The position numbers were made by a program, and so were the translations under genes. A model generated the notes under the pieces. It was not told the origin of the DNA and did not search any database. It saw only the letters and a program-made list of their open reading frames with translations. From JAWQFO01 sp033436665 (lineage in GTDB: Bacteria > Pseudomonadota > Alphaproteobacteria > Rhodobacterales > Rhodobacteraceae): a stretch of 64,000 nucleotides of DNA. This document shows, one piece after another, positions 16,037 to 25,091 of the stretch; within the stretch, counting starts at the first letter, position 1, and each line of letters begins with the position of its first letter. The stretch lies in the NCBI RefSeq assembly GCF_033436665.1, contig NZ_JAWQFO010000008.1, positions 124,001 to 188,000 of the forward strand, given 5' to 3'.

Positions 16037-17305
16037 TTATCCGTCAAGTGCGCGCCAGCCGATGTCGCGCCGGCAGAACCCGCCGGGCCAGTCTATCGCG
16101 TCGACCATCGTGTAGGCCCGTTCGGCGGCCTCGGAAAGGGTGTCGCCGCGGGCGGTGACGCTCAGCACCCGGCCACCAGCCGAGACGATCCGCCCCTCGT
16201 GCTCGGCGGTGCCGGCGTGAAACACCATGTTGCGGCTGTCCTCGGGCAGCGCGTCGAGCCCGCCGATCATCTCTCCCTTGGCGTAATCGCCCGGGTAACC
16301 CTTCGCGGCAAGCACCACGGTCATCGCGTGATCCTCGGCCCAGTTGACCCGCGCCTCGGCCAGCCGTCCTTCGGCCACCGCCTGCATCAGGTCGAGCGCC
16401 TGCGCACCGAGGCGCATCATCAGCACCTGGCACTCGGGATCGCCGAAGCGCACGTTGTATTCGACCAGCCGCGGCTGGCCGTTCTCGATCATCAGGCCGA
16501 CGAAAAGTACGCCGCGATAGGGCGAGCCGCGGCGCGCCATCTCGGCCATCGTCGGGCGCACGATCTCGTCCAGCGCCCGGCGCGTCACGTCTTCCGACAT
16601 CACCGGCGCCGGCGAGTAGGCACCCATGCCGCCCGTATTTGGCCCGGTGTCGCCTTCGCCGACACGCTTGTGATCCTGCGCCGTGCCGACTGGCAGCACC
16701 GTTTCGCCGTCGCAGAGCACGAAGAACGAGGCTTCCTCGCCGCGCATGAACTCCTCGATCACAACCTCTGCCCCGGCCGCGCCGAAGCTGCCGCCGAACA
16801 TCTCGTCGAGCGCCGCCTCGGCCTCGGCGACGGTCTGCGCGATGATGACGCCCTTGCCGGCGGCGAGGCCATCGGCCTTGACCACGATGGGCGCACCGGT
16901 CTCGCGCACGTAGACCTTGGCCGCCTCGGCGTCCGAGAACCGCGCCCAGGCGGCGGTCGGCGCGCCGGCGGCGTCGCAGATTTCCTTGGTGAAACCCTTG
17001 GAGGCTTCGAGCCGGGCGGCCTCGCGGCTTGGCCCGAAGACCAGCAGGCCGGCGTCGCGCAACCGGTCGGCGATGCCGGCGGCCAGCGGCGCTTCGGGCC
17101 CCAAGATGACGAAATCGATCGAGTTTTCCTCGGCGAAGGCCACAACCGCGGCCCCGTCGAGAATGTCTAACGCGGCGCAGGTGGCGATGGCCGCGATGCC
17201 GGCGTTGCCCGGCGCCACGATCAGCTTGTCGCATTTCGGATTCTGCATCACCGCCCAGGCCAGCGCATGTTCGCGCCCACCGCCACCGAGGATGAGAATG
17301 TTCAT
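16037..17305 (-). CDS. purD: Phosphoribosylamine-glycine ligase
   Basis: A 422-residue ATP-grasp enzyme, the second step of de novo purine synthesis. It shows MNILILGGGGREHALAWA at the N-terminus, GPEAPLAAGIADRL, the ATP-grasp loop with VVKADGLAAGKGV, and HKRVGEGDTGPNTGGMGAYSP. The start at 17305 is chosen over the longer frame because MNILILGGGG is the conserved N-terminus. It diverges from xseA across about 180 nt that should hold both promoters. Confidence 0.96.
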   Translation of the reverse strand: MNILILGGGGREHALAWAVMQNPKCDKLIVAPGNAGIAAIATCAALDILDGAAVVAFAEENSIDFVILGPEAPLAAGIADRLRDAGLLVFGPSREAARLEASKGFTKEICDAAGAPTAAWARFSDAEAAKVYVRETGAPIVVKADGLAAGKGVIIAQTVAEAEAALDEMFGGSFGAAGAEVVIEEFMRGEEASFFVLCDGETVLPVGTAQDHKRVGEGDTGPNTGGMGAYSPAPVMSEDVTRRALDEIVRPTMAEMARRGSPYRGVLFVGLMIENGQPRLVEYNVRFGDPECQVLMMRLGAQALDLMQAVAEGRLAEARVNWAEDHAMTVVLAAKGYPGDYAKGEMIGGLDALPEDSRNMVFHAGTAEHEGRIVSAGGRVLSVTARGDTLSEAAERAYTMVDAIDWPGGFCRRDIGWRALDG

Positions 17306-17484
17306 GCGGTCGCTCCTTCGCCCCAGCTTCGTTACGGGCACGCGCATAGCCCGGTTCGCCGCCCCAGAGCAAGGCGCAGGGCCCTTGGGACAGACTGGTG
17401 TCGCGGCAACAGACGGACGCCGAGGGGTTTCCCTTCTCCCGACGCGCTGTATAGGGTCGGCGCAACGGCAGGCGCGGACGCTTC

Positions 17485-19026
17485 ATGGACCTCATCGACG
17501 ACACTTCCGGCAATACACCCGAGTTCTCCGTCTCGGAGCTTTCGGGCGCGATCAAACGCGTGATCGAAGGCGAATTCGGCTTCGTGCGGATCAAGGGCGA
17601 GGTCGGGCGCGTCTCGCGTCCGCGTTCCGGCCATGTCTACCTCGATCTCAAGGACGACCGGGCGGTGATCTCGGGGGTGATGTGGAAAGGCGTCGCCGCA
17701 CGCCAGCAGACCCAACCCGAGGAGGGTATGGAGGTGGTGGCGACGGGGCGGCTGACGACCTTTCCCGGCCAGTCGAAATACCAGATCATCATCGAGGATA
17801 TCCGGCCCGCGGGTCTCGGCGCGCTCATGGCGCTGCTGGAAAAGCGCCGCACCCAGCTTGCCGCCGAGGGCCTGTTCGATGCCGGGCGCAAGAAGGCGCT
17901 GCCCTACCTGCCCGAGGTGATCGGGGTCGTCACCTCGCCCTCGGGCGCGGTGATCCGCGATATCCTGCACCGTCTGCGCGACCGGTTCCCGCGCAAGGTG
18001 CTGATCTGGCCGGTTGCCGTGCAGGGCGAGCGCTGCGCGCCGGAAGTGGCCCGGGCGATTCGCGGCTTCAACGCGCTGACACCGGGCGGTGCGCTGCCGC
18101 GGCCCGACCTTCTGATCGTCGCGCGCGGCGGAGGCTCGGTCGAGGATCTCTGGGGCTTCAACGAGGAGGCCGTGGTGCGCGCTGCCGCCGACAGCGCGAT
18201 CCCGCTCATCTCGGCCGTGGGCCACGAGACCGACACCACGCTTGTCGACCTCGCCGCCGACCGGCGCGCCCCGACCCCGACGGCGGCCGCCGAAATGGCG
18301 GTGCCGGTGCGCCACGAACTGATGGCGGCGCTCGACGGATTCGGCGCACGGATGAGCCAGAGCCTGTCGCAGACGCTGGTGCGCAGGTCGCAACGCCTGC
18401 GCGACATGTCGCGGGCGCTGCCACGGCCCGACAGCCTGCTCGACGGCCCGCGCCAACGTCTCGACGCGCGCGGAACGCAGCTCGGTCCGGCACTGATCGC
18501 TGGCGTGCAGAAGCGCAAGGTGGCGCTGGCGACGAAAAGCGGCTCGCTTCGGCCCGCGGCCCTGCGCCGCGCCGTGGCCGACGAAGGGCGCCACCTGCGC
18601 CAGCTTGCCGCGCGGCTCGCTCCGGCGCTCGCAAGGCAGGTCGCCGAGCGCCGCGAGCGTCTCGACGACCGGGTAGCCCGGTTCCGGCCGGACACGCTGA
18701 CGCGCGACACGGCGCGCAAGACAGAGGCATTCGCGGCGGTGTCCGGGCGGTTGGGCAAAGCGGGGGCGGCGCAGGTATCGACGCTGCGTCAGAGGCTCAC
18801 TGCACTCGACCGACTGCGCGAGACACTGGGCTACAAGGCGACGTTGCGGCGCGGCTATGCCGTGGTGCGCGACGGCGCGGACCGGCTTCTGACGACAAAA
18901 GAAGCCGCGGCGGAGGCATCGGGGCTCGAGATCGAGTTCGCGGATGGCCGACTGAAACTCGCCGGCGGCAAGGTTTCGGCAAAATCCGCGGGTGGCAAGA
19001 CACCCGAGCAGGGGTCGCTTTTCTGA
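17485..19026 (+). CDS. xseA: Exodeoxyribonuclease VII large subunit
   Basis: A 513-residue nuclease subunit that degrades single-stranded DNA. An N-terminal OB-fold (about 8-105) contains FGFVRIKGEVGRVSRPRSGH-type sequence. The catalytic domain has VVTSPSGAVIRDILHRL, VARGGGSVEDLWGFN and HETDTTLVDLAADRRAPTPT. A long Arg-rich coiled-coil region (about 270-450) and a short C-terminal domain (RRGYAVVRDG) complete it. The small subunit xseB is not in the window. It converges on the following secreted-protein gene with 19 nt between stops. Confidence 0.95.
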   Translation: MDLIDDTSGNTPEFSVSELSGAIKRVIEGEFGFVRIKGEVGRVSRPRSGHVYLDLKDDRAVISGVMWKGVAARQQTQPEEGMEVVATGRLTTFPGQSKYQIIIEDIRPAGLGALMALLEKRRTQLAAEGLFDAGRKKALPYLPEVIGVVTSPSGAVIRDILHRLRDRFPRKVLIWPVAVQGERCAPEVARAIRGFNALTPGGALPRPDLLIVARGGGSVEDLWGFNEEAVVRAAADSAIPLISAVGHETDTTLVDLAADRRAPTPTAAAEMAVPVRHELMAALDGFGARMSQSLSQTLVRRSQRLRDMSRALPRPDSLLDGPRQRLDARGTQLGPALIAGVQKRKVALATKSGSLRPAALRRAVADEGRHLRQLAARLAPALARQVAERRERLDDRVARFRPDTLTRDTARKTEAFAAVSGRLGKAGAAQVSTLRQRLTALDRLRETLGYKATLRRGYAVVRDGADRLLTTKEAAAEASGLEIEFADGRLKLAGGKVSAKSAGGKTPEQGSLF

Positions 19027-19045
19027 GTGTGGTCGCGCGGCGCGC

Positions 19046-19441
19046 TCAGACGCCGACCTTGGGGCCGAGGCACAGCATCTCCTCGTCGAGATCCTGCGCC
19101 TCGTAAAGTTCCTGTTGGGCCGGGTCGTCCTCGAACCTTGCGACCAGCCCGGCGGCCCCTTCGCGAAAGTTCCAGCACTGCGGCTCCGGCGTATCCTCGT
19201 AGACGAAGCAGATCATCCCGGCCTCTTCGTACCAGTGGCCATCCTTGCACTCCCCGTCGAGGAACGACCAGCGCACGCGACGATTCTCGAGGTAGACCTC
19301 GGCACCGTAGGGCGCCCCGTTCTGGCTGAAGAACAGCGTCTTGCCGCGGGTGTAGGCGTCGAAATCCTCGGCCGACATGGAAGGTTCGGCCGTGGCCGGT
19401 GCGGCGAGAAGCACGAAGGCGAGGAGCGTCTGGCGGATCAT
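19046..19441 (-). CDS. Small secreted protein of unknown function
   Basis: A 131-residue protein with a signal peptide (MIRQTLLAFVLLAAPATAEP; cleavage near residue 18). The mature part has cysteines in GECKDG, MICFVYED, PQCWNF and EMLCLGP, which could form two disulfides, and the aromatic motif YTRGKTLFFSQNGAPYG. I recognise the type as a conserved secreted protein of Rhodobacterales but know no function. The start at 19441 is chosen because the longer frame adds residues before an obvious signal peptide. Confidence 0.7.
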   Translation of the reverse strand: MIRQTLLAFVLLAAPATAEPSMSAEDFDAYTRGKTLFFSQNGAPYGAEVYLENRRVRWSFLDGECKDGHWYEEAGMICFVYEDTPEPQCWNFREGAAGLVARFEDDPAQQELYEAQDLDEEMLCLGPKVGV

Positions 19442-19751
19442 GGCGCGATGTTGCCAGAACCCTTGCCGGCCCGCCAGTGACACGGGCGTGATCGTACCGG
19501 TTGCGCACAAAGGACCGAAACCAATGTCTTGATCGACTACGCTGAACCGGGCGTTCAGAACGCATGTGCGGGCGGAACAATGGCCGGTGCGCAGCCGATG
19601 CGCGCGTCATGTTCCGATCGGCGTCGGCGGCAACGCAAAGGGCCGCCGCAGTGTCGCATTTGATCGTGTCCGCGCGATCCGGGGCCTGATAGGTTGCGCC
19701 CTGTAATCATTTTGATCCGCCCGGTTTCCCGGGCGGCGGCGGAGGCGGCGA
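19442..19751. other. Intergenic region upstream of the formate dehydrogenase-type gene
   Basis: This 310-nt stretch separates two divergent genes and should hold both promoters. I see no convincing open frame, RNA gene or strong repeat in it. Confidence 0.4.
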
Positions 19752-21452
19752 ATGGCGCTGGACAACAAGTCGGGACCCGATGGCAAGGGCGTCTGGAAAT
19801 CGGGCAAGGGCAGGGGGCGCACCCATCCCAAGGGCCGGCAGCTCGACGATGCAGCGCTCGAAGAGGTGCGCGCACTGCTCGGCGACCGCCCGCGCCGCCG
19901 CGACCTGCTGATCGAATTCCTGCACCTGATCCAGGATGCGCACCGCTGCCTCTCGGCCGCGCATCTGCGCGCGCTCGCGGAGGAAATGCGGCTGTCGCAG
20001 GCCGAGGTCTATGAGGTGGCGAGCTTCTACGCGCATTTCGATGTCGTGAAAGAGGGCGAGACACCGCCGCCGGCGCTGACCATCCGGGTCTGTGACAGCC
20101 TGTCGTGCGAACTGGCCGGCGCGCAGGAATTGAAAGCGGCGCTGGAACGCGGGCTTGATCCGGCCGAGGTCCGCGTGCTGCGCGCGCCCTGCATGGGGCG
20201 CTGTGACACCGCGCCGGTGCTGGAGCTGGGGCACAACCATATCGACCACGCCACGCCGGAGAAGGTCCAGGCGGCCATCAAGGCGGGCGAAACGCACGCG
20301 CGCATCCCCGACTACGAGGCCTATTCGGCCTATCGTGCCGCCGGAGGATACGACACGCTTCTGGAACTGCGCCGGGACGGCGACCCGGTGGCGCAAAAAG
20401 AGCGGGTGCTGTCCTCGGGCCTGCGCGGGCTGGGCGGCGCCGGCTTCCCGTCGGGCAAGAAATGGGAATTGGTCCGGGCCGAACCGGGCCCGCGGTATCT
20501 CGCCGTTAACGGGGACGAGGGCGAGCCGGGCACCTTCAAGGACCGCTACTACCTCGAGCGCACACCGCACCTTTTTCTCGAGGGCATGCTGATCGCCGCC
20601 TGGTCGATCGAGGCCGAAGGCGTGTTTCTCTACATGCGTGACGAGTACCCGGCGGTACTGGAAATCCTGCGGTGCGAGATCAAGGCGCTGGAAGACGCGG
20701 GGCTCGTCGAGGCGGGTTACATCGACCTGCGCCGCGGCGCCGGGGCCTACATCTGCGGCGAGGAAAGCGCGATGATCGAATCGATCGAGGGCAAGCGCGG
20801 CCTGCCGCGGCATCGCCCGCCTTTCGTCGCCCAGGTCGGGGTTTTCGGCCGCCCGACGCTGGTGAACAACGTCGAGACACTCTACTGGGTCGCGCGCATC
20901 TGCCGCGAAGGACCCGAAGTGTTGTCTTCGGTCGAGAAGAACGGACGCAAGGGGTTGCGCAGCTACTCTGTCTCGGGCCGGGTCGCGTCGCCGGGCGTCT
21001 ACCTTCTGCCCGCGGGCTCCACGATCCTCGACATCATCGAGGCGGCGGGTGGCATGGCCGAGGGGCATGTCTTCAAGGCCTATCAGCCGGGCGGCCCGTC
21101 CTCGGGCCTGCTGCCGGCCTCGCACGACGACGTGCCCCTCGACTTCGACACGCTGCAGCCGCATGGCTCGTTCATCGGCTCCGCGGCCGTGGTGATCCTG
21201 TCGGACCAGGACAGCGCGCGCGAGGCTGCGCTGAACATGCTGCGGTTCTTCGAGGACGAAAGCTGCGGGCAGTGTACCCCCTGCCGCGTCGGCTGCGAGA
21301 AGGCGGTCAAGCTGATGCAGGCCGAGCACTGGGATCAGGGACTGCTGGAAGAGCTGAGCCAGGCCATGGTCGATGCCAGCATCTGTGGGCTGGGGCAGGC
21401 GGCGCCGAACCCGATCCGGCTGGTCATCAAGCATTTCCCCGAGGAAATCTGA
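19752..21452 (+). CDS. NAD-dependent formate dehydrogenase-type beta subunit (fused NuoE-NuoF)
   Basis: A 566-residue flavoprotein. The N-terminal NuoE-like part (about 30-175) carries a [2Fe-2S] site, Cys-x4-Cys in VCDSLSCEL and Cys-x3-Cys in APCMGRCDTAP. The NuoF-like part has the NADH/FMN motifs GLRGLGGAGFPSGKKWE and YICGEESAMIESIEGKRGL. A [4Fe-4S] site is formed by SCGQCTPCRVGC and a later Cys in ICGLGQAAP. This is the NAD-reducing module of soluble formate dehydrogenases (FdsGB). The catalytic alpha subunit and fdhD are not next to it; ftsY follows. A CCCGCC/GGCGGG hairpin sits right after the stop (21453-21469). Its electron donor partner is unknown. Confidence 0.85.
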   Translation: MALDNKSGPDGKGVWKSGKGRGRTHPKGRQLDDAALEEVRALLGDRPRRRDLLIEFLHLIQDAHRCLSAAHLRALAEEMRLSQAEVYEVASFYAHFDVVKEGETPPPALTIRVCDSLSCELAGAQELKAALERGLDPAEVRVLRAPCMGRCDTAPVLELGHNHIDHATPEKVQAAIKAGETHARIPDYEAYSAYRAAGGYDTLLELRRDGDPVAQKERVLSSGLRGLGGAGFPSGKKWELVRAEPGPRYLAVNGDEGEPGTFKDRYYLERTPHLFLEGMLIAAWSIEAEGVFLYMRDEYPAVLEILRCEIKALEDAGLVEAGYIDLRRGAGAYICGEESAMIESIEGKRGLPRHRPPFVAQVGVFGRPTLVNNVETLYWVARICREGPEVLSSVEKNGRKGLRSYSVSGRVASPGVYLLPAGSTILDIIEAAGGMAEGHVFKAYQPGGPSSGLLPASHDDVPLDFDTLQPHGSFIGSAAVVILSDQDSAREAALNMLRFFEDESCGQCTPCRVGCEKAVKLMQAEHWDQGLLEELSQAMVDASICGLGQAAPNPIRLVIKHFPEEI

Positions 21453-21537
21453 CCCGCCTGTCCGGCGGGCCGCACTTTCCCTCCGGGGGCAGAACGCCTA
21501 GATGAAGGGCGGACCCCACCCGGAGGCTTGATTTCGC

Positions 21538-22980
21538 ATGGCATTCTTCAAGAAGCTCAAGGACCGTCTCTTCAAGTCCTCGTCGAAGATCGACGAAGGA
21601 CTCGAGGCGATCGTCGAAGACGGCGGCGTCGAAGAAGAGATGACGGCCGCAGAGACCGCCGCCGGCGATCCGCCTGCCGTGCCCGACCCGTTCCCGCGCC
21701 CCACCGATCCCGCGCCGGCATCGCCGCCCGACGAGATCGTCCCGCCGTCGCCCGACGAGACGCCGCCATCCACGCCGCAGGAAATCGAGCAGCCCGACGC
21801 ACCGCAGGAGATCGAGCAACCCGACGCGCCCGATCTGCCGCCCACGCCGAAGCCCGAACCGGAGCCCGAGGCGCCGCCGCAGCCCACACCGGAACCCGAT
21901 CCGGTGCCGCAGCCGCCGACCCCGGAGCCCGAGCCCGAACCCACGCCGATCCCCGATCCGCTGCCGGAACCGGGACCGGACACAGACCCGACGCCCGTTC
22001 CGCCGACACCGGCGCGCGGTGGCGTCATGCCCTCGGCAGTTGCGACCATGGCGCCGCCGGTGATCGAAGACGCGCCCGCGCCAGAAAAGCGCGGGCTTCT
22101 CGACCGCATCCTCGGGCGCCAGGCGCCCAAGACCGTGGTGCGCCGCGTGCTCGACGACGACATGCTCGAGCAGCTCGAGGAGGTGCTGATCTCGGCCGAC
22201 ATGGGGGTCGACACCGCGTTGCGGGTCACTGCGAACATGGCCGAGGGCCGGCTGGGCCGGAAACTCTCGGTCGAGGAGATCAAGCGCCTGATGGCCAGCG
22301 AGATCGCGCGGATCATGGAGCCGGTCGCGCGCCCGTTGCCGCTTTACCCCAAGACGCCGCAGGTGGTGCTGGTCGTGGGCGTGAACGGGTCGGGCAAGAC
22401 CACGACAATAGGCAAGCTCGCCAGCCAGTTCCGGGCCGCAGGCAAGAAGGTGGTCATCGCCGCTGGCGACACGTTCCGTGCCGCGGCGGTCGAGCAATTG
22501 CAGGTCTGGGGCGAACGGGCCGGCGTGCCGGTTCTGACGGCTCCGCAGGGCACCGATCCGGCGAGCCTTGCCTTCGACGCCATGACGAAGGCGCAAGAGG
22601 AAGGGGCGGATCTTTTGATGATCGACACCGCCGGACGGTTGCAGAACCGCGCCGACCTGATGGAGGAACTGGCCAAGATCGTGCGGGTGATCCGCAAGAA
22701 GGACGAGACCGCACCGCACAACACGCTGCTCGTGCTGGACGCGACGACGGGCCAGAACGCGCTGAACCAGGTCGAGATCTTCCAGAAGATCTCGGATGTG
22801 TCGGGGCTGGTGATGACCAAGCTCGACGGCACGGCGAAGGGAGGCGTACTGGTCGCGCTCGCCGATCGCTTTGGCCTGCCGATTCACGCCATCGGCGTCG
22901 GCGAGCAGGTCGACGACCTCGCGCCGTTCGACCCCGAGGAGTTCGCCGCGGCCCTGACCGGGCTCGAACTGGCGCACTGA
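21538..22980 (+). CDS. ftsY: Signal recognition particle receptor FtsY
   Basis: A 480-residue SRP receptor GTPase that targets nascent membrane proteins to the translocon. The N-terminus (about 1-170) is an acidic A-domain with an unusual Pro/Glu/Asp-rich stretch (about 50-160), including two tandem copies of QEIEQPDAP. The NG domain then shows the P-loop GVNGSGKTTTIGKL near 280, DTAGRLQN and TKLDGTAKGG. The acidic part should contact membrane and translocon; the Pro-rich part is probably a flexible spacer. It starts 85 nt after the fused NuoE-NuoF gene and converges on mgtC with 18 nt between stops. Confidence 0.96.
   Translation: MAFFKKLKDRLFKSSSKIDEGLEAIVEDGGVEEEMTAAETAAGDPPAVPDPFPRPTDPAPASPPDEIVPPSPDETPPSTPQEIEQPDAPQEIEQPDAPDLPPTPKPEPEPEAPPQPTPEPDPVPQPPTPEPEPEPTPIPDPLPEPGPDTDPTPVPPTPARGGVMPSAVATMAPPVIEDAPAPEKRGLLDRILGRQAPKTVVRRVLDDDMLEQLEEVLISADMGVDTALRVTANMAEGRLGRKLSVEEIKRLMASEIARIMEPVARPLPLYPKTPQVVLVVGVNGSGKTTTIGKLASQFRAAGKKVVIAAGDTFRAAAVEQLQVWGERAGVPVLTAPQGTDPASLAFDAMTKAQEEGADLLMIDTAGRLQNRADLMEELAKIVRVIRKKDETAPHNTLLVLDATTGQNALNQVEIFQKISDVSGLVMTKLDGTAKGGVLVALADRFGLPIHAIGVGEQVDDLAPFDPEEFAAALTGLELAH
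21778..21831 (+). repeat. Two tandem 27-nt repeats in ftsY
   Basis: 21778-21804 and 21805-21831 encode QEIEQPDAP twice. They differ at three third-codon positions, so the amino acid repeat is exact while the DNA has drifted. They lie in the Pro/Glu-rich linker of FtsY. Confidence 0.85.
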
Positions 22981-22998
22981 CGCGGCGCTGCCTTGGCG

Positions 22999-23481
22999 CT
23001 AATGCGTGCCCATCTTTCTCTCGAGCCACCGCAACCCCATCAGAACGGATACCACGATGCCAGTCGCAAGTGCGGCCAGCGGAACCTGTCCCGCCCCGCA
23101 GCAAAGTCCGATCGCCCCGGCCAGCCACATGCCGGCACCAGTGGTGATGTTGCGAACCTCGCCGCCTGAGGTGAAGATCGCGCCTGCGGCAAGAAAGGCC
23201 ACGCCCGCCGTGACTGCCTCGATCAGGCGCAGCGGGTCAATCTGGGTGTCGTCACCCGATCCGAAGGGTATGGCGGCGAGGCTCTGGCTGACCAGAATGA
23301 AGAGGCAGGCGGCCATCGAGACCAGCATGTGCGTGCGCAGCCCGGCCGCCTTGCCGCGGTGCTCGCGTTCAAACCCGATAACACCGGCAAGGGCCAGCGC
23401 CGCGAGCAAACGCACCGCGGCAATCGTGATCGGAACCTCCGAAAACGATCCCGACATCTCGTTCAGAACGATCTCCCACAT
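22999..23481 (-). CDS. MgtC/SapB family membrane protein
   Basis: A 160-residue membrane protein with about four to five hydrophobic segments. The MgtC/SapB signature is RLLAALALAGVIGFERE followed by GLRTHMLVSMAACLF, then AVTAGVAFLAAGAIF and TTGAGMWLAGAIGL. It ends in a short basic tail (RWLERKMGTH). The start at 23481 (MWEIVLNEMS) is preferred to the much longer frame, which reads antisense through the neighbouring gene. Family members are linked to low-magnesium survival or ATPase regulation; the role here is not shown. It diverges from the DMT gene across 69 nt. Confidence 0.88.
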   Translation of the reverse strand: MWEIVLNEMSGSFSEVPITIAAVRLLAALALAGVIGFEREHRGKAAGLRTHMLVSMAACLFILVSQSLAAIPFGSGDDTQIDPLRLIEAVTAGVAFLAAGAIFTSGGEVRNITTGAGMWLAGAIGLCCGAGQVPLAALATGIVVSVLMGLRWLERKMGTH

Positions 23482-23550
23482 GGCTGACCCCCGAAATTCC
23501 TTCAATAAATCCAACGCCAAGCTGCGTGACCGGTTCCCCCGAGGTGCCGC

Positions 23551-24462
23551 GTGAGCGACTGGATCCTGGCCGCCGAGGGCACCGAGGCCGGTCATCGGAT
23601 CGCGCTCATGCTTGCGATCATGGCGGCGGTCCTGCATGCGGTTTTCGGTGCGCTTCAGAAGGGCCGTCACGATCCCTGGCTGACGCGTGGCGCGATCGAC
23701 ATCTCTTACGGGGTGATGGCGGCTCCGGTGGCCCTGTTCGTGGTGCCCTGGCCCGAACCGCATATGTGGATCATCTTCGCCACCGCCTGGGTGATCCACG
23801 TCGTCTACAAGTTGCTGCAGGCCTGGGCCTATACCAAGGGCGCCTTCACGGTGGTTTATCCGGTGGTGCGCGGCACCGGGCCGCTTTTTGCCGTCTTCGG
23901 TGCCTGGATCGTCTTCGGAGAGGTCTTCACGCCGGTGCAATGGCTGGGCGTCGCAGTGCTGCTATCCGGCATCTTCGGGCTTGCGCTTTACAACATGCGC
24001 CACCTGGTCGCTGCGCGCGAAACCCTGCACGCGGCCCTTGGCCTCGCGGTGATCACCGGGCTCTTCGTGGCGCTCTACACCACCTATGACGCCTACGGTA
24101 TTCGCGCCACGGCCGACCCGTTCACCTTTCTCGCCTGGTTCTTCATGATCGACGGGTTCGTGATGCCGCTGATCGCGTTGCGGCGCTGGACGGGCATGCC
24201 GCCAGACTTGCGCCCGGCCCCCGGACCGCTGATGCTGCGCGGCTTTCTCGGCGGGATCATTGCATTCTTCAGTTTCGGTGCGATCATGCTCGCCACCCGG
24301 CTCGACAAGGTGGGGGAGGCGGCGGTATTGCGCGAGACATCGACCGTGTTCGCGGCGCTGATCGGCGTCGTCTTCCTGAAAGAGACGGTGGGTCCGCGCC
24401 GCGTGGCGCTGATGACACTGATCGCGGCCGGCGCGGTGATCGTGGAAATGGGGGGGACATGA
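23551..24462 (+). CDS. EamA/DMT superfamily permease
   Basis: A 303-residue permease with about ten hydrophobic segments. The first EamA repeat contains KGAFTVVYPVVRGTGPLFAVF and WLGVAVLLSGIFGLAL; the second contains LDKVGEAAVLRETSTVFAAL and a final helix ending EMGG. The start is GTG, with GAGGTG a few bases before it. The substrate is not predictable. Its stop overlaps the septation-protein start (ATGA), so the two are co-translated. Confidence 0.85.
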   Translation: MSDWILAAEGTEAGHRIALMLAIMAAVLHAVFGALQKGRHDPWLTRGAIDISYGVMAAPVALFVVPWPEPHMWIIFATAWVIHVVYKLLQAWAYTKGAFTVVYPVVRGTGPLFAVFGAWIVFGEVFTPVQWLGVAVLLSGIFGLALYNMRHLVAARETLHAALGLAVITGLFVALYTTYDAYGIRATADPFTFLAWFFMIDGFVMPLIALRRWTGMPPDLRPAPGPLMLRGFLGGIIAFFSFGAIMLATRLDKVGEAAVLRETSTVFAALIGVVFLKETVGPRRVALMTLIAAGAVIVEMGGT

Positions 24463-25091
24463 CGACGGAGAAGGAAAACGAGATGGCAGGACCGCGCAAG
24501 ATCAATCCATGGCTCAAGGCCGGTCTCGAGTTCGGGCCGATCCTCGCCTTCTTTGTGGCCTACCTGCGGCTCAAGGACCAAAGTTTCGTTCTGGGCGGGA
24601 CCGAGTACGACGGGTTCATCCTGGTCACCGCTGCCTTCGTCCCGCTGCTGGTTGCCTCGACGCTGGTGCTGTGGCGGCTGACGGGACACATATCGCGCAT
24701 GCAGGTGGCGACCATGGTGCTGGTGGTGGTCTTCGGCGGGCTCTCGGTGTGGCTCAACGACGACCGTTTCTTCAAGATGAAGCCGACGATGATCTACCTG
24801 CTCTTCGGCGGGCTGCTCGCATTCGGTCTGATGCGTGGGCAATCCTACCTCAAGTTCGTCATGGAAGAGGTGATGCCCCTGCGCGATGAAGGCTGGATGA
24901 TCCTCACCAAGCGCCTGATGCTGTGCTTTTTCGGTCTCGCGGTGCTGAACGAGCTGGTCTGGCGCACGATGAGCACCGAATCCTGGGTTTACTTCAAGAC
25001 CTTTGGCCTGACGCTTGCGCTGTTCGCATTCTTCATGACCCAGGGGCGGCTCTTGCAGACCTACGCGGTCGAGCAGGAAGGCGAGGGCTGA
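24459..25091 (+). CDS. yciB: Inner membrane-spanning septation protein (YciB/IspZ family)
   Basis: A 210-residue protein with about five to six transmembrane segments. It is recognisable by KAGLEFGPILAFFVAYL, GGLSVWLNDDRFFKMKPT, GWMILTKRLMLCFF and NELVWRTMSTESWVYFKTF. The family affects septation and envelope shape in enterobacteria; mechanism is unclear. The start overlaps the upstream DMT stop by 4 nt (ATGA). Its last 31 nt overlap the end of the convergent alpha/beta hydrolase gene. Confidence 0.92.
   Translation: MTTEKENEMAGPRKINPWLKAGLEFGPILAFFVAYLRLKDQSFVLGGTEYDGFILVTAAFVPLLVASTLVLWRLTGHISRMQVATMVLVVVFGGLSVWLNDDRFFKMKPTMIYLLFGGLLAFGLMRGQSYLKFVMEEVMPLRDEGWMILTKRLMLCFFGLAVLNELVWRTMSTESWVYFKTFGLTLALFAFFMTQGRLLQTYAVEQEGEG

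Noticed and set aside
16044..17594. 516-residue minus-strand frame overlapping purD
   Set aside because: It is an out-of-frame version of purD with Arg-rich composition; purD itself has all its motifs.
19707..21434. 575-residue antisense frame opposite the NuoE-NuoF fusion
   Set aside because: High-GC antisense artefact; the plus strand has complete Fe-S and FMN motifs.
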